NCBI GenBank assembly: GCA_905193485.1
Contig: CAJJOX010000076.1
Location: forward strand, 1 to 9,891
Direction of reading: 5' to 3'
Origin: an uncultured Porphyromonadaceae bacterium
Lineage (GTDB): Bacteria > Bacteroidota > Bacteroidia > Bacteroidales > Muribaculaceae
Length of the DNA: 9,891 nucleotides
The notes below the pieces were generated by a model. That model worked only from the letters and a program-made list of their open reading frames with translations. It was not told where the DNA came from and did no database searches. The position numbers were made by a program, and so were the translations under genes. Below are positions 1 through 7,503 of the stretch, piece after piece; the stretch's first letter is position 1, and each line of letters starts with the position of its first letter.

Positions 1-721
1 TGGGAGAGGTCGGGCCTTCGTAATTTACGCCGACACCGGCCGTTACATTTCCTTCGTTGAATGTTATTTTCAGCGAACGAGGCTTTGTTTCTGTTACTTG
101 GCTCGGATAGGCGGAGTCTGGAAGTGTCTGTTCTGATCTGAGCGTTTCCTTTCCGCCGATACTGGTGCCCCAAAGTCCTTTGTTGATGGAATATTCCATC
201 TTGGTGAAATCGGCCTCGTAACCATGACGTTTGAGATAATTTATTTCATAATCTCTCGTGAGGGTCATGTCGCGTGTCGGAGTGATAATTTCGATATCCG
301 GCGCCATAATCTGGAATGTAAGGTCGAAGCGCACCTGATCGTTGCCCGCACCGGTAGATCCATGTGCCACCGCATCGGCTCCGATGCTCTTCGCATATTC
401 AATGATGGCCATGGCCTGAAATATGCGTTCCGAAGATACGCTGATGGGATAAGTGCCTCCGCGAAGCACGTTGCCCGCGATCATGTAGCGGATACTTTTG
501 TTATAGTAGTCGGCCGTGATGTCGAGTGCGGCGTGTGATGCGGCTCCAAGCTTAAGTGCGCGACGGCGTATCTCTTCCAGTTCGCTGTCGGAGAATCCGC
601 CGGTATTTGCAATAGCCGTATGCACCTCATAGCCGAGGTCTTCCGAAAGATATTTTGCGCAGAATGAGGTGTCGAGGCCTCCGCTGAAGGCGAGCACCAC
701 TTTTTTCTTTTTCTGTTCCAT
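1..721 (-). CDS. argG: argininosuccinate synthase, C-terminus beyond window
   Basis: Joins citrulline and aspartate, using ATP, to form argininosuccinate, the penultimate step of arginine synthesis in the cytoplasm. About 240 residues are visible, starting at ATG 721 and running off the left edge; the family is usually about 400 residues, so the C-terminal part is missing. The N-type ATP pyrophosphatase signature FSGGLDTS is at residues 12-19. The substrate-binding motif HGSTGAGNDQVRFD lies near residue 120, with the Ser-Thr-Gly-Ala-Gly variant that I associate with Bacteroidota enzymes. The stretch EYEINYLKRHG follows. The gene starts 41 bases after the stop of the GNAT gene on the same strand, so the two are probably cotranscribed. 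In related Bacteroidales argC and argD follow, but they would lie outside this window. The start is clear because the P-loop-like motif needs this N-terminus. Identification is close to certain. Confidence 0.96.
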   Translation of the reverse strand, partial: MEQKKKKVVLAFSGGLDTSFCAKYLSEDLGYEVHTAIANTGGFSDSELEEIRRRALKLGAASHAALDITADYYNKSIRYMIAGNVLRGGTYPISVSSERIFQAMAIIEYAKSIGADAVAHGSTGAGNDQVRFDLTFQIMAPDIEIITPTRDMTLTRDYEINYLKRHGYEADFTKMEYSINKGLWGTSIGGKETLRSEQTLPDSAYPSQVTETKPRSLKITFNEGNVTAGVGVNYEGPTSP

Positions 722-762
722 GGGGATATAGTGTGTGAAGTGTTTAGTCTTTTGTCGGAATG

Positions 763-1380
763 TTATCGTTTGACTCTGAAAAGTTTTTTCAATTTGTTGC
801 CGAGCGCTAATATATAAGGAGTGGCGACAGTGTTTTCGGCCGGTTGCATCGGGTCGAAAAGCATGCCGGTGCACAGGCACATGCGGCGGTTATTGCGCTG
901 GAGTATGTCGAAGTTGACGCAGCCCTGACATCCTTGCCAGAATTCTTCGTCATCAGTAAGCTCCGAGAAAGTGACGGGCTTATATCCCATGCGTGAGTTG
1001 AGCTTCATTACCGGCAGAGATGTCGTGATGCTGAAAATCTTTGCATATGGGAATCTGGTACGTGCCAGTTCGAAAGTTTTTTCCTTGATGCGTGATGCGA
1101 GTCCGAGATGTCGGTATTCGGGATCGACAATAAGTCCGGAGGTGGCCACGAAATCGCCGTGTCCCCAGCACTCTATATAACTGAAGCCGATAATCTTGTC
1201 AGCGTCGAGTGCAACTACCGCTTTGCCGCCGGTGATTTTTGCCGCTATATACTCGTTTGACCGTCGGGCGATGCCGGTGCCGCGCTGTAAGGCCGATTCA
1301 TAAATCAGGTCACAGATGCGGGGGGCATAATGGGCATGCTCTTCTTTGGCAAAATCCACCACAATCTTGTTGATATCCAT
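763..1380 (-). CDS. GNAT acyltransferase, candidate N-succinyl/N-acetylglutamate synthase
   Basis: Predicted 205-residue GCN5-related N-acyltransferase. The acyl-CoA pyrophosphate-binding motif A is visible as YRHLGLASRI (residues 89-98), preceded by the strand SGLIVDPE and followed by the usual helix; MGYKPV (131-136) fits motif B. The C-terminal third carries a cysteine cluster, C151 and C154 (CQGC) and C168 and C170 (CLC), which is not part of the core fold and could bind metal. The reading frame stays open up to 1467, but ATG 1380 is preferred: the extra residues look untranslated, and a TAnnTTTG promoter box lies at 1425-1432. As the first gene of the argG operon it probably performs the committed acylation of glutamate. 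Bacteroides uses succinylated intermediates in arginine synthesis, and my recollection is that a neighbour of this kind was assigned as N-succinylglutamate synthase. The family call is firm; the substrate is inferred from context. Confidence 0.88.
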   Translation of the reverse strand: MDINKIVVDFAKEEHAHYAPRICDLIYESALQRGTGIARRSNEYIAAKITGGKAVVALDADKIIGFSYIECWGHGDFVATSGLIVDPEYRHLGLASRIKEKTFELARTRFPYAKIFSITTSLPVMKLNSRMGYKPVTFSELTDDEEFWQGCQGCVNFDILQRNNRRMCLCTGMLFDPMQPAENTVATPYILALGNKLKKLFRVKR

Positions 1381-1424
1381 TGGTTTGGTTTTTGGATTTA
1401 TAAATATGCACGAATAATTCACCA

Positions 1425-1432
1425 CAAAGGTA
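1425..1432 (-). promoter_or_regulatory. Bacteroidota -7 promoter box for GNAT-argG operon
   Basis: The minus-strand sequence is TACCTTTG, an exact match to TAnnTTTG. A TTTG (minus strand) lies at 1457-1460, 24 bases upstream, slightly farther than usual for a -33 element. The predicted transcript would start near 1418 and leave an untranslated leader of about 38 bases before ATG 1380. Confidence 0.5.
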
Positions 1433-1659
1433 ATCATTATTTTCTGTATATTCATGCAAAACTGCAAAAAACGATGTTATCTTTGTCTTGTTTTGTATAA
1501 TTTAAACTCCAGGCGAATTATTTATGCTTTTTTGTGTGAAATTATGGGTTGACTTGTAGTTTTTCAGAAGAAAGATTGAGTAGGGTAAAAGAATTGGTTT
1601 TTTTGGGTTATTAATGGTGAAAAAGTAGAATATTCATAATGCTGTTCAAGCCTTATTTG

Positions 1660-1667
1660 TAATTTTG
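1660..1667 (+). promoter_or_regulatory. -7 promoter box for nhaD
   Basis: TAATTTTG is an exact TAnnTTTG match, but no clear TTTG sits at -33. The predicted start near 1674 gives a leader of about 33 bases before ATG 1707. The TTG at 1665-1667, which would extend the reading frame, lies inside this box and is therefore unlikely to be a start codon. Confidence 0.5.
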
Positions 1668-1706
1668 CATAGCGTTTTGTTCCACTATTTATTTTCTTTT
1701 ATTGCT

Positions 1707-3101
1707 ATGACAGTCACGCTGTTGTTGATAATTTTTATCGTAGGTTATCTTGCCATTTCACTTGAACACCCGTTGAAAGTCGACAAAACGGCAACAGCTT
1801 TGTTGCTCGGTATGACAATGTGGGTGATTTATGCTCTCGGTGCGGAGTCGATTGTTCCTGTCGCCGCAGGTTCGAAATTTGATCATTTCCTCTTGGAGAA
1901 TCCATCGTTGGCCAATGAAACGCTTCACAATCAGACGTTGAAATATATTCTTAATGTCGATATCGTGGAGCATCTTGGCGATATCTGTCAGACAATTTTG
2001 TTTCTGATAGGAGCTATGACCATAGTGGAGCTTATTGACGTGCATGGTGGATTCCGCATCATCACTGACAGAATCACTACACGTCGCAAGGTGAAATTGC
2101 TTTGGGTGATTAGTTTCACAACATTCCTCATGTCGGCAATCCTTGACAACCTCACGACAACCATCGTGATGATCATGCTTCTGAGAAAGCTTATTGCCAA
2201 CAAAAAAGAGCGATGGCTATATGCGGCCTGCATCGTTATCGCCGCAAATAGCGGCGGTGCATGGTCGCCGATCGGAGATGTGACCACAATAATGCTTTGG
2301 GTCGGGGGCAATGTGACGACCGGTAGCCTGATATCATATATCCTTTTGCCGAGTCTTGTGTCGATGTTGGTTCCACTGATTGTGGTGTCCCGCTCGCTCA
2401 AAGGCAATATATCGCCTGTTAAAAACGTGGGAACAGAAGACGAGAGCATATCCAAGGGCGAACGAAACACTATCTTTTTCTTTGGTGTAAGCGCCCTGAT
2501 TTTTGTGCCGGTGTTCAAGTCGATCACACATCTTCCGCCATTTGTAGGCATGCTTTTTTCGCTCGGTGTTTTATGGGTGTTCACAGAGATTTTCTATAAT
2601 GCCAAGTCGCTTGAAAAAGCTCGTGAGCAGCGCCTGCCAAAGGTGATTTCGCGTGTCGATATGCCTTCCATCCTGTTTTTCCTCGGTATCCTGATGGCTG
2701 TCGCCGTATTGCAGTCGACAGGGGTGCTCAAATGGCTTGCCGCTTCGCTTGACGAACATGTGCACAATGTCTATGTCATAGATTCTCTCCTCGGTGTGCT
2801 ATCATCGATTGTCGACAATGTGCCGCTTGTGGCAGCCTCCATGGGGATGTATCCTGTGGCTGATCCGGCGGCGACGGGCTATGCCGCCAACTTTGTAGTC
2901 GACGGTACGTTTTGGGAATTGCTGTCATATTGTGCCGGTGTTGGCGGTTCGATCATGATCATCGGTTCGGCTGCCGGCGTTATTGCAATGGGGCTTGAAA
3001 AAATCAGTTTCGGATGGTATCTCCGGAAGTTCAGCGCTCTTGCATTGGCTGGATACTTCAGCGGAGTCATCGTCTATCTGATTGAGAAGATGATATTCTG
3101 A
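1707..3101 (+). CDS. nhaD: NhaD-type Na+/H+ antiporter
   Basis: Inner-membrane antiporter of the ion transporter superfamily that expels sodium (and often lithium) in exchange for protons, supporting salt tolerance and pH control. The protein has 464 residues from ATG 1707, a normal NhaD length. The opening LLLIIFIVGYLAISLEHPLK (residues 5-24) is typical of the family. Conserved motifs are SAILDNLTTT (143-152), NSGGAWSPIGDVTT (181-194), FFLGILMAVAVLQ in the second half (324-336) and SIVDNVPLVAA (367-377). The two Asp-Asn motifs lie in the two inverted repeat halves and are likely ion-binding positions. Roughly 10 to 12 hydrophobic segments span the chain, with an extramembrane stretch near residues 232-253. 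An in-frame TTG at 1665 would add 14 residues but lies inside the promoter box. The gene is divergent from the arginine operon and appears monocistronic. Confidence is high. Confidence 0.94.
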   Translation: MTVTLLLIIFIVGYLAISLEHPLKVDKTATALLLGMTMWVIYALGAESIVPVAAGSKFDHFLLENPSLANETLHNQTLKYILNVDIVEHLGDICQTILFLIGAMTIVELIDVHGGFRIITDRITTRRKVKLLWVISFTTFLMSAILDNLTTTIVMIMLLRKLIANKKERWLYAACIVIAANSGGAWSPIGDVTTIMLWVGGNVTTGSLISYILLPSLVSMLVPLIVVSRSLKGNISPVKNVGTEDESISKGERNTIFFFGVSALIFVPVFKSITHLPPFVGMLFSLGVLWVFTEIFYNAKSLEKAREQRLPKVISRVDMPSILFFLGILMAVAVLQSTGVLKWLAASLDEHVHNVYVIDSLLGVLSSIVDNVPLVAASMGMYPVADPAATGYAANFVVDGTFWELLSYCAGVGGSIMIIGSAAGVIAMGLEKISFGWYLRKFSALALAGYFSGVIVYLIEKMIF

Positions 3102-3161
3102 CGCCCCCCCCATTAATTGGATCATTTATAATAAATTAGGCAGCGTCACATTCATCGTTTT

Positions 3162-3169
3162 TATCCTTG
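3162..3169 (+). promoter_or_regulatory. weak -7-like box ahead of the PH-domain pair
   Basis: TATCCTTG differs from TAnnTTTG at one base, and no TTTG is found at -33. Its position, 24 bases before ATG 3194, is right for a promoter of the two PH-domain genes. A TTG inside it (3167-3169) would otherwise be read as an upstream start. Confidence 0.3.
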
Positions 3170-3193
3170 ACCATTACAGACAAGATATTTATC

Positions 3194-3709
3194 ATGACAA
3201 ACAGACAAGTATGGTTAGATGATATTCAGCCCGTAGAATTTCTAAGGTTTGAACCGGTAGAGAATAGTTATATGAAAGTGGTAGTCATCAGGATAGCCAT
3301 TGTCTATGTAATTTTGATTGCTTGCGCTTTTCTTATTTTGTTATCGGAAATGAGTCATAAAGCAGTCGTGCTGTTTGTCATGGAATCTATTCTGGGACTC
3401 GCTTTCGCAGCCAATGTCGCCATGGCGCGTAAAATATATCGATTCAAAGGGTATGCTTTACGCGACAGGGATATCACATATCGTTCGGGTATTTTTTTCA
3501 CAACCGTAACCACAGTCCCTTTCAGCAAGATTCAGCAGGTCAGCATACGCATGAATCCCGTCAGTCGCATTTTCAATCTATATTATGTTGATGTGACAAG
3601 TGGTGCACAGGGTGTCACAAACAGCGTTTCCATTCCCGGGCTCACTCGTAAAAAGGCCGAGGAGATGAAATCGTTACTTATCAATAACGCATGTTGTGGA
3701 AATGACTGA
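3194..3709 (+). CDS. membrane protein with one bacterial PH domain (YdbS type)
   Basis: A 171-residue protein. A short N-terminal region is followed by two membrane segments (about residues 28-50 and 57-77) and then a cytoplasm-facing bacterial PH domain of the bPH_2 (DUF304) kind (about 81-165). Diagnostic features are the strand YALRDRDITYRSGIF and the segment VPFSKIQQVSIRMNPVSRIF, which carries the family pattern P-x-x-x-I-Q-x-V followed by N-P-x-x-R-x-F. This is the layout of Bacillus YdbS and its relatives, whose role is poorly defined; YdbS and YdbT have been linked to resistance to antimicrobial agents. ATG 3194 is chosen over TTG 3167, which overlaps a promoter-like box. The end overlaps the next gene by eight bases, so the two are translationally coupled and likely form one complex. 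The family call is good; function is unknown. Confidence 0.85.
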   Translation: MTNRQVWLDDIQPVEFLRFEPVENSYMKVVVIRIAIVYVILIACAFLILLSEMSHKAVVLFVMESILGLAFAANVAMARKIYRFKGYALRDRDITYRSGIFFTTVTTVPFSKIQQVSIRMNPVSRIFNLYYVDVTSGAQGVTNSVSIPGLTRKKAEEMKSLLINNACCGND

Positions 3710-5189
3710 TTTCTCAACGCCCCGCCGGATGAGCGCAGGTGCGTTCATTATAATGTTTCTGGATTATTTCCGGAAGTTTACCGGTACCGCCATTATTGTC
3801 ATAGTGCCACTGCTTTTCAATTCTGATGAGCATAAACCGGTGAAAGCTTTCATAGCTTTAGGGGTGCTCGTTGCCGTTGCTTTATTTGCCGCATTCATGG
3901 CGTATTATTTCAGGAAATTTCATGTTGAAGGCGACATGTTGATTTTCACTCATGGTTTCGCGGCAAAGCAAACCACAAGCATTCCGCTTCAGCGAATTCA
4001 TATTCTCCGGACAAAAAAGGGATTGTTCTACAGGCTTTTTAATATGAGAGGCATAGGATTTGATACTCTTGCAAACGATGGGGAAGAAGTGGAACTCATT
4101 CTCAGCGAAAGGGACTGGCGGGAGCTATTGTCACGGGTCAACGTAGGTGAAAATCTTGACCGGACGCTCAATGCTGTGCTCCCGCCGCCTCTGCCCGCGG
4201 AACAGCACTCACTAAGACTTAAAAATATAAATATTTTAAAAGGCGCTTTGTGTCAGAATCATCTTAAAGGTGTTGCAGTTCTTGCTTCCATAGCATTCGC
4301 TGTGTTTGACAAGATAAACCAACTGGATGATGATGCGTCTTCCCGGATCATAGACTTCATCGAAGTCAATGGCGGCAATGCATTGCCTACGGGATTGTGG
4401 CAAACATTATGCTTTTTTGTTATAATATATCTGATTGTCATGATGCTGTGGCTCTGTAAGGTCGCTTTGCGATACGGCGATATGGCCATCGAAATATCCG
4501 GAGAAAAAATGACAGTCACGTCGGGGTTGTTTTCTCGTTTTACATCCCGATTGTCACGCGACAAGATTACGGTTCTGACAGTCAAACAAAATCCACTTGA
4601 GAAGATGGCCGATTGTCAGACCGTCACTCTGCATCAGGCAAATAATGCTTCAAAGGAAGGAGGCATCCGTATTTACGGGTCGATGCTCGGCGGTGAGCTG
4701 CTCGCATGGTGGAGCGGACGCCGAAATTCCAGGGTAGATGCTCCTTTCCTGTCGGCTGAATCAGGCAAGGGGCTGGTCGTGCGTAAATTTGTCCCTCATG
4801 TAATGATTGCGTCTTTAGCCGCATTCTGCCTGGTGTTTTATGCTCATATCGTCTGGTCAGCAATCCTGGCCGGATCGGTGTATGTAGCGATCGCTTTCCT
4901 GCGGGCGGTATTGGCTTGGAAGCACAGTAAGATAGAATTAACAGATACATGCATAAAGATATATTGCGGCAATATTGCGCGAATCCACGAATACGTCAAG
5001 TATCATGATATTGAATCGGTATGTGTCAGATGCACACCGTTAACCTCCTGTACGCGACGGGTGTCGCTGAGAATATCGACAAATGCCAAAGAAGTCAGAG
5101 TGCCGTCCATTGAAATCAGCAATGCCCTGGCAATCCAAAATGCAATTCTCAACAAGGCTGAGAGTTCCCACGACGAAAAATTGGGCTAA
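3702..5189 (+). CDS. membrane protein with three bacterial PH domains (YdbT type)
   Basis: A 495-residue protein from ATG 3702. A GTG six bases upstream (3696) is possible, but ATG fits better and gives an ATGACTGA overlap with the preceding stop. The layout is regular: membrane pair (about residues 25-40 and 48-70), PH domain 1 (72-146, with IPLQRIHILRTKKGLFYRLF), membrane pair (188-204, 233-252), PH domain 2 (256-338, with LSRDKITVLTVKQNPLEKM), membrane pair (364-384, 385-405) and PH domain 3 (407-487, with VKYHDIESVCVRCTPLTSC). Each unit is thus two helices plus one bPH_2 domain, which suggests triplication of a YdbS-like unit. Domain 1 is followed by a proline-rich linker, PPPLPAEQ (161-168). 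Together with its coupled neighbour it supplies four PH domains at the inner membrane. The partner, lipid or protein that it recognises is unknown. The gene ends just before a bidirectional terminator. Confidence 0.86.
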   Translation: MTDFSTPRRMSAGAFIIMFLDYFRKFTGTAIIVIVPLLFNSDEHKPVKAFIALGVLVAVALFAAFMAYYFRKFHVEGDMLIFTHGFAAKQTTSIPLQRIHILRTKKGLFYRLFNMRGIGFDTLANDGEEVELILSERDWRELLSRVNVGENLDRTLNAVLPPPLPAEQHSLRLKNINILKGALCQNHLKGVAVLASIAFAVFDKINQLDDDASSRIIDFIEVNGGNALPTGLWQTLCFFVIIYLIVMMLWLCKVALRYGDMAIEISGEKMTVTSGLFSRFTSRLSRDKITVLTVKQNPLEKMADCQTVTLHQANNASKEGGIRIYGSMLGGELLAWWSGRRNSRVDAPFLSAESGKGLVVRKFVPHVMIASLAAFCLVFYAHIVWSAILAGSVYVAIAFLRAVLAWKHSKIELTDTCIKIYCGNIARIHEYVKYHDIESVCVRCTPLTSCTRRVSLRISTNAKEVRVPSIEISNALAIQNAILNKAESSHDEKLG

Positions 5190-5245
5190 TTTCAAAAATA
5201 GTAGGCTGGAAAAGTCAATGACACGGCTTTTTTAGTACAAAAAGT

Positions 5246-5285
5246 AAGCCGGCTCCGTCACGCATTTATGCGACAGAGCCGGCTT
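5246..5285. terminator. bidirectional intrinsic terminator
   Basis: AAGCCGGCTC (5246-5255) pairs perfectly with GAGCCGGCTT (5276-5285). A second helix, CGCAT/ATGCG (5261-5265 with 5268-5272), extends the hairpin inward. On the plus strand it is followed by TTTTG. On the minus strand it is followed by ACTTTTTG and then another T-rich run. It sits between convergent genes and can end both the PH-domain transcript and pgk. Confidence 0.9.
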
Positions 5286-5316
5286 TTGTTCGTTGCTTGT
5301 TATATTGTGTCAGCTA

Positions 5317-6564
5317 TCAGGCTTTAACGGCAGCAACACCGGGGAGCACTTTGCCCTCGATGGCTTCGAGGAGTGCGCCACCGCCGGTGGAAACATATGA
5401 AACCTGATCGGCAAGGCCGAATTTATTGATGCAAGCTACAGAGTCACCGCCGCCAACGAGTGAGAAGGCACCGTTTTTGGTGGCTTCAACGATGGCGTCG
5501 GCGATAGCACGGGATCCGGCAGTGAAATTGTCGAATTCAAATACGCCGGCAGGACCATTCCAGAGGATGGTTTTTGCGGGGAGAATGACTTCGGCAAATG
5601 CTTTGCGGGTTTCAGGACCGGCATCCATGCCTTCCCAACCGTCAGGCACATCCATGACTGAGCAGATCTGTGTGTTGGCGTCATTGGCGAATTTGTCGGC
5701 TGCAACGCAGTCAGTGCCAAGTACGAGGTTAACACCTTTTTCTTTCGCTTTCTTCATGATGTCGAGAGCAACGTCAAGTTTGTCAAGTTCACAAAGAGAG
5801 TCACCGATCTTGCCGCCCATGGCTTTTGCAAAGGTATATGTCATGCCACCGCAAAGGATGAGGTTGTCAACCTTATCCATTAGGTTTTCGATGATGCCGA
5901 TTTTTGTGGATACTTTAGAGCCGCCCATGATAGCAGTGAAGGGACGTTTGATATCGCTGAGGATATTGTCGACGGCTTTCACTTCTTTCTCCATGAGATA
6001 GCCGAGCATCTTATCCTGCTTGTCGAAATAGTCGGCGATTACTGCGGTGGAAGCGTGTTTGCGGTGTGCGGTACCGAACGCGTCGTTTACGTAGACGTCG
6101 GCATAGCTCGCAAGTGTCTGGGCGAATTTTTTCTGACGCTCTTTCATTTCTTTTTTAGCTGCGTCGTATGCCGGATCCGTTTTTTCGATACCGACGGGTT
6201 TACCCTCTTCTTCGGGATAGAAGCGGAGGTTTTCGAGCAGGAGCACTTCGCCAGGTTTGAGATCTTTGGCGGCTTCAGCAGCGTTTGCGCAGTCGGGAGC
6301 AAACTTTACGTCTGTGCCGAGAGCTTTTGCAACGTCGTCTTTGATCTGTGCGAGAGAAAATTTAGGGTTGACTTTGCCTTTGGGTTTGCCCATATGGCTC
6401 ATGATGATCAGGCTTCCACCATCGGCAAGGATCTTCTTGAGGGTGGGGAGGGCGCCGCGAATGCGGGTGTCGTCGGTGATTTTTCCGTTTTCATCAAGGG
6501 GCACATTGAAGTCAACGCGCACGATTGCCTTTTTGCCGGCAAAGTTGAAATCGTCGATATTCAT
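5317..6564 (-). CDS. pgk: phosphoglycerate kinase
   Basis: Cytoplasmic glycolytic enzyme that transfers the acyl phosphate of 1,3-bisphosphoglycerate to ADP, giving ATP and 3-phosphoglycerate, and runs in reverse in gluconeogenesis. The protein is 415 residues, the normal bacterial length. Visible landmarks are RVDFNVPLD (residues 16-24; Arg16, Asp18 and Asn20 bind the phosphoglycerate), TRIRGALPT (33-41), HMGKPKG (57-63), [14 protein letters not shown] (109-122), [14 protein letters not shown] (159-172), [11 protein letters not shown] (213-223, including the nucleotide-site lysines 217 and 221), WNGPAGVFE (335-343) and the glycine-rich GGGDS (371-375). All key residues are intact. ATG 6564 is the natural start, immediately before the first conserved strand. 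The gene is preceded by a good -7 box and convergent with the PH-domain pair. Identification is certain. Confidence 0.98.
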   Translation of the reverse strand: MNIDDFNFAGKKAIVRVDFNVPLDENGKITDDTRIRGALPTLKKILADGGSLIIMSHMGKPKGKVNPKFSLAQIKDDVAKALGTDVKFAPDCANAAEAAKDLKPGEVLLLENLRFYPEEEGKPVGIEKTDPAYDAAKKEMKERQKKFAQTLASYADVYVNDAFGTAHRKHASTAVIADYFDKQDKMLGYLMEKEVKAVDNILSDIKRPFTAIMGGSKVSTKIGIIENLMDKVDNLILCGGMTYTFAKAMGGKIGDSLCELDKLDVALDIMKKAKEKGVNLVLGTDCVAADKFANDANTQICSVMDVPDGWEGMDAGPETRKAFAEVILPAKTILWNGPAGVFEFDNFTAGSRAIADAIVEATKNGAFSLVGGGDSVACINKFGLADQVSYVSTGGGALLEAIEGKVLPGVAAVKA

Positions 6565-6601
6565 AATATATACGTTTTGGAGTTGAGTTTTAAGTATGAT
6601 G

Positions 6602-6609
6602 CAAATGTA
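6602..6609 (-). promoter_or_regulatory. -7 promoter box for pgk
   Basis: The minus strand reads TACATTTG, an exact TAnnTTTG. I see no clear TTTG at -33. Initiation near 6595 would give a leader of about 30 bases. The repeat cluster at 6636-6673 lies just upstream, which would suit an activator. Confidence 0.5.
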
Positions 6610-6635
6610 AGGATTTTATTCTAAATAAAGAAAAA

Positions 6636-6673
6636 TATCCGTAGCCATTATCCGTAAACAATTCGTAAACAAT
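6636..6673. repeat. short direct-repeat cluster upstream of pgk
   Basis: TATCCGTA occurs at 6636-6643 and 6649-6656, a 13-base step. CGTAAACAAT occurs at 6653-6662 and 6664-6673, an 11-base step, and the two sets share the CGTA core at 6653-6656. Three CGTA cores are thus spaced 13 and 11 bases apart, roughly one helical turn each, placing them on nearly the same DNA face. Their position 30 to 60 bases upstream of the pgk -7 box suggests a transcription-factor site; this is inference. Confidence 0.45.
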
Positions 6674-6711
6674 CTTAATGATCGGACGTGAGATAAAGGC
6701 AATTGCTGCGA

Positions 6712-7305
6712 TTATGATTTTTGTCCGGTGGCTACGATGTCGATTTCGCGGATACCTTCGTTACGGGCGCCGGTATAGCAACCAAGACGCTGGCCGTCGC
6801 GGTTGCAGTCTGTGGCAAAGAATGGTCGTCCGATGGCGATTGTAGTTATATGCAGTGTGTCGCCGGCCTTGAGTTTTATGTGTCGGGTTTCCATAACCTG
6901 AAATCTGTCGGGTTCGGCGATTTTCATCAGCAGACATTTCTTTGCTTCTCCCATACTTATCCCGACTTTGGTCCCGATTGCCAACGTTCGTGAGTCGACA
7001 ATGGCTTTTGTCGAAAACCCCGATTCATTGCCATCGGTCTGCATGCATGCTGTATGGCAGAAACTGTCCCAGTCGTTGAATCCGACGTAGCGGCATAGCA
7101 GTGAAAGTGTGGAGTAGGTGGTGCCGTTCTGATCTTTGATGTATCCCCACAGGCGTTTTAGCGTCGACAGGCCGATCGTGCGTCCGGTAGTCCTGTGAAT
7201 TTCAGATGCCAGAATCACGAAATCTGACGGAGCACGCAGGCTTATGCCGAATTTTCGTTCTACGTCACGCAGCAGTATTTCGAGTTTCTTCTGATCCGGT
7301 TTCAT
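6712..7305 (-). CDS. uncharacterised protein with helical N-terminal module
   Basis: A 197-residue soluble protein with no signal peptide or membrane segment. The N-terminal half (residues 1-85) looks helical. Its segment SEIHRTTGRTIGLSTLKRLWGYI (34-56), followed by YSTLSLLCRYVGFNDWDSFC (64-83), resembles a module often seen at the N-terminus of Bacteroidota hypothetical proteins. The spacing of helices, with the STLKRLWG stretch, looks like a helix-turn-helix, but I cannot prove DNA binding. The C-terminal half (105-192) alternates short hydrophobic strands and turns and is probably a small beta domain, ending in REIDIVATGQKS. The frame stays open to 7407, but ATG 7305 is chosen because a good promoter lies at 7326-7359. 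The gene is upstream of pgk on the same strand with a 147-base gap, and pgk has its own promoter. It may be a regulator; function is unknown. Confidence 0.72.
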   Translation of the reverse strand: MKPDQKKLEILLRDVERKFGISLRAPSDFVILASEIHRTTGRTIGLSTLKRLWGYIKDQNGTTYSTLSLLCRYVGFNDWDSFCHTACMQTDGNESGFSTKAIVDSRTLAIGTKVGISMGEAKKCLLMKIAEPDRFQVMETRHIKLKAGDTLHITTIAIGRPFFATDCNRDGQRLGCYTGARNEGIREIDIVATGQKS

Positions 7306-7325
7306 TATTATTTTAAATGTGCTGA

Positions 7326-7359
7326 CAAAATTAGTGTCGAAAAAAATGCGGCGAACAAA
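7326..7359 (-). promoter_or_regulatory. promoter of the 6712-7305 gene
   Basis: On the minus strand, TTTG (7359-7356) and TAATTTTG (7333-7326) are separated by 22 bases, a good match to the Bacteroidota -33/-7 pair. The transcript would start near 7318, about 13 bases before ATG 7305. This supports the shorter start. Confidence 0.6.
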
Positions 7360-7473
7360 GCCGATGTTAAAATGTGTAAAATTGAACCATATAGGACTTA
7401 TTGCCATGATTGCGGGTTGTGGCTGCCGCTGTAATTTTGCAATACAAGCAGAGCAAAGTTCATGTTAAATTCT

Positions 7474-7503
7474 TTTGCAATAATAAAATTGTGTTTATAT
7501 TTG
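7474..7503 (+). promoter_or_regulatory. promoter for the structured RNA and possibly the downstream operon
   Basis: TTTG (7474-7477), an 18-base spacer and TATATTTG (7496-7503) together match the Bacteroidota -33/-7 consensus almost exactly; this is one of the two best promoters in the window. Initiation is expected near 7510, immediately before the first hairpin at 7518. No better promoter is seen between here and ATG 7781. Confidence 0.7.

Larger units (their letters stand above)
1381..1706. other. divergent intergenic region between the GNAT gene and nhaD
   Basis: This is a gene-free stretch of about 325 bases, clearly richer in A and T than its neighbours. It holds the two opposed promoter boxes listed separately (1425-1432 minus, 1660-1667 plus). 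It also has a short palindrome GAATATTC at 1628-1635 and an imperfect one, GAATAATTC, near 1411-1419. I see no RNA gene and no convincing coding potential. Any ArgR-type control of the arginine operon would have to act here, but I could not find a good 18-base ARG box. Confidence 0.6.

Noticed and set aside
224..538. Open frame on the plus strand opposite argG
   Set aside because: It lies wholly within the conserved ATP-pyrophosphatase part of argG and has no recognisable motif or promoter.
1478..1485. TATCTTTG as an alternative nhaD promoter
   Set aside because: The -7 form is perfect, but there is no TTTG upstream and the leader would exceed 200 bases; the box at 1660 is better placed.
1381..1664. 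ArgR (ARG box) operators near the arginine operon
   Set aside because: GAATAATTC and GCGAATTATTTATGC are only partial matches; half-site spacing or sequence does not fit the 18-base palindrome.
3099..3148. TGACGC/GCGTCA inverted repeat after nhaD as a terminator
   Set aside because: The six-base stem has a 38-base loop and no T run; the nearby run of eight C residues (3104-3111) does not help.
5426..6624. Several long plus-strand open frames opposite pgk
   Set aside because: They mirror the codon use of an intact, highly conserved gene; long antisense frames are common in such genes.
7432..7439. TAATTTTG as an alternative promoter for the RNA
   Set aside because: It has no suitable -33 element and would start well before the first hairpin, while 7474-7503 matches both elements.
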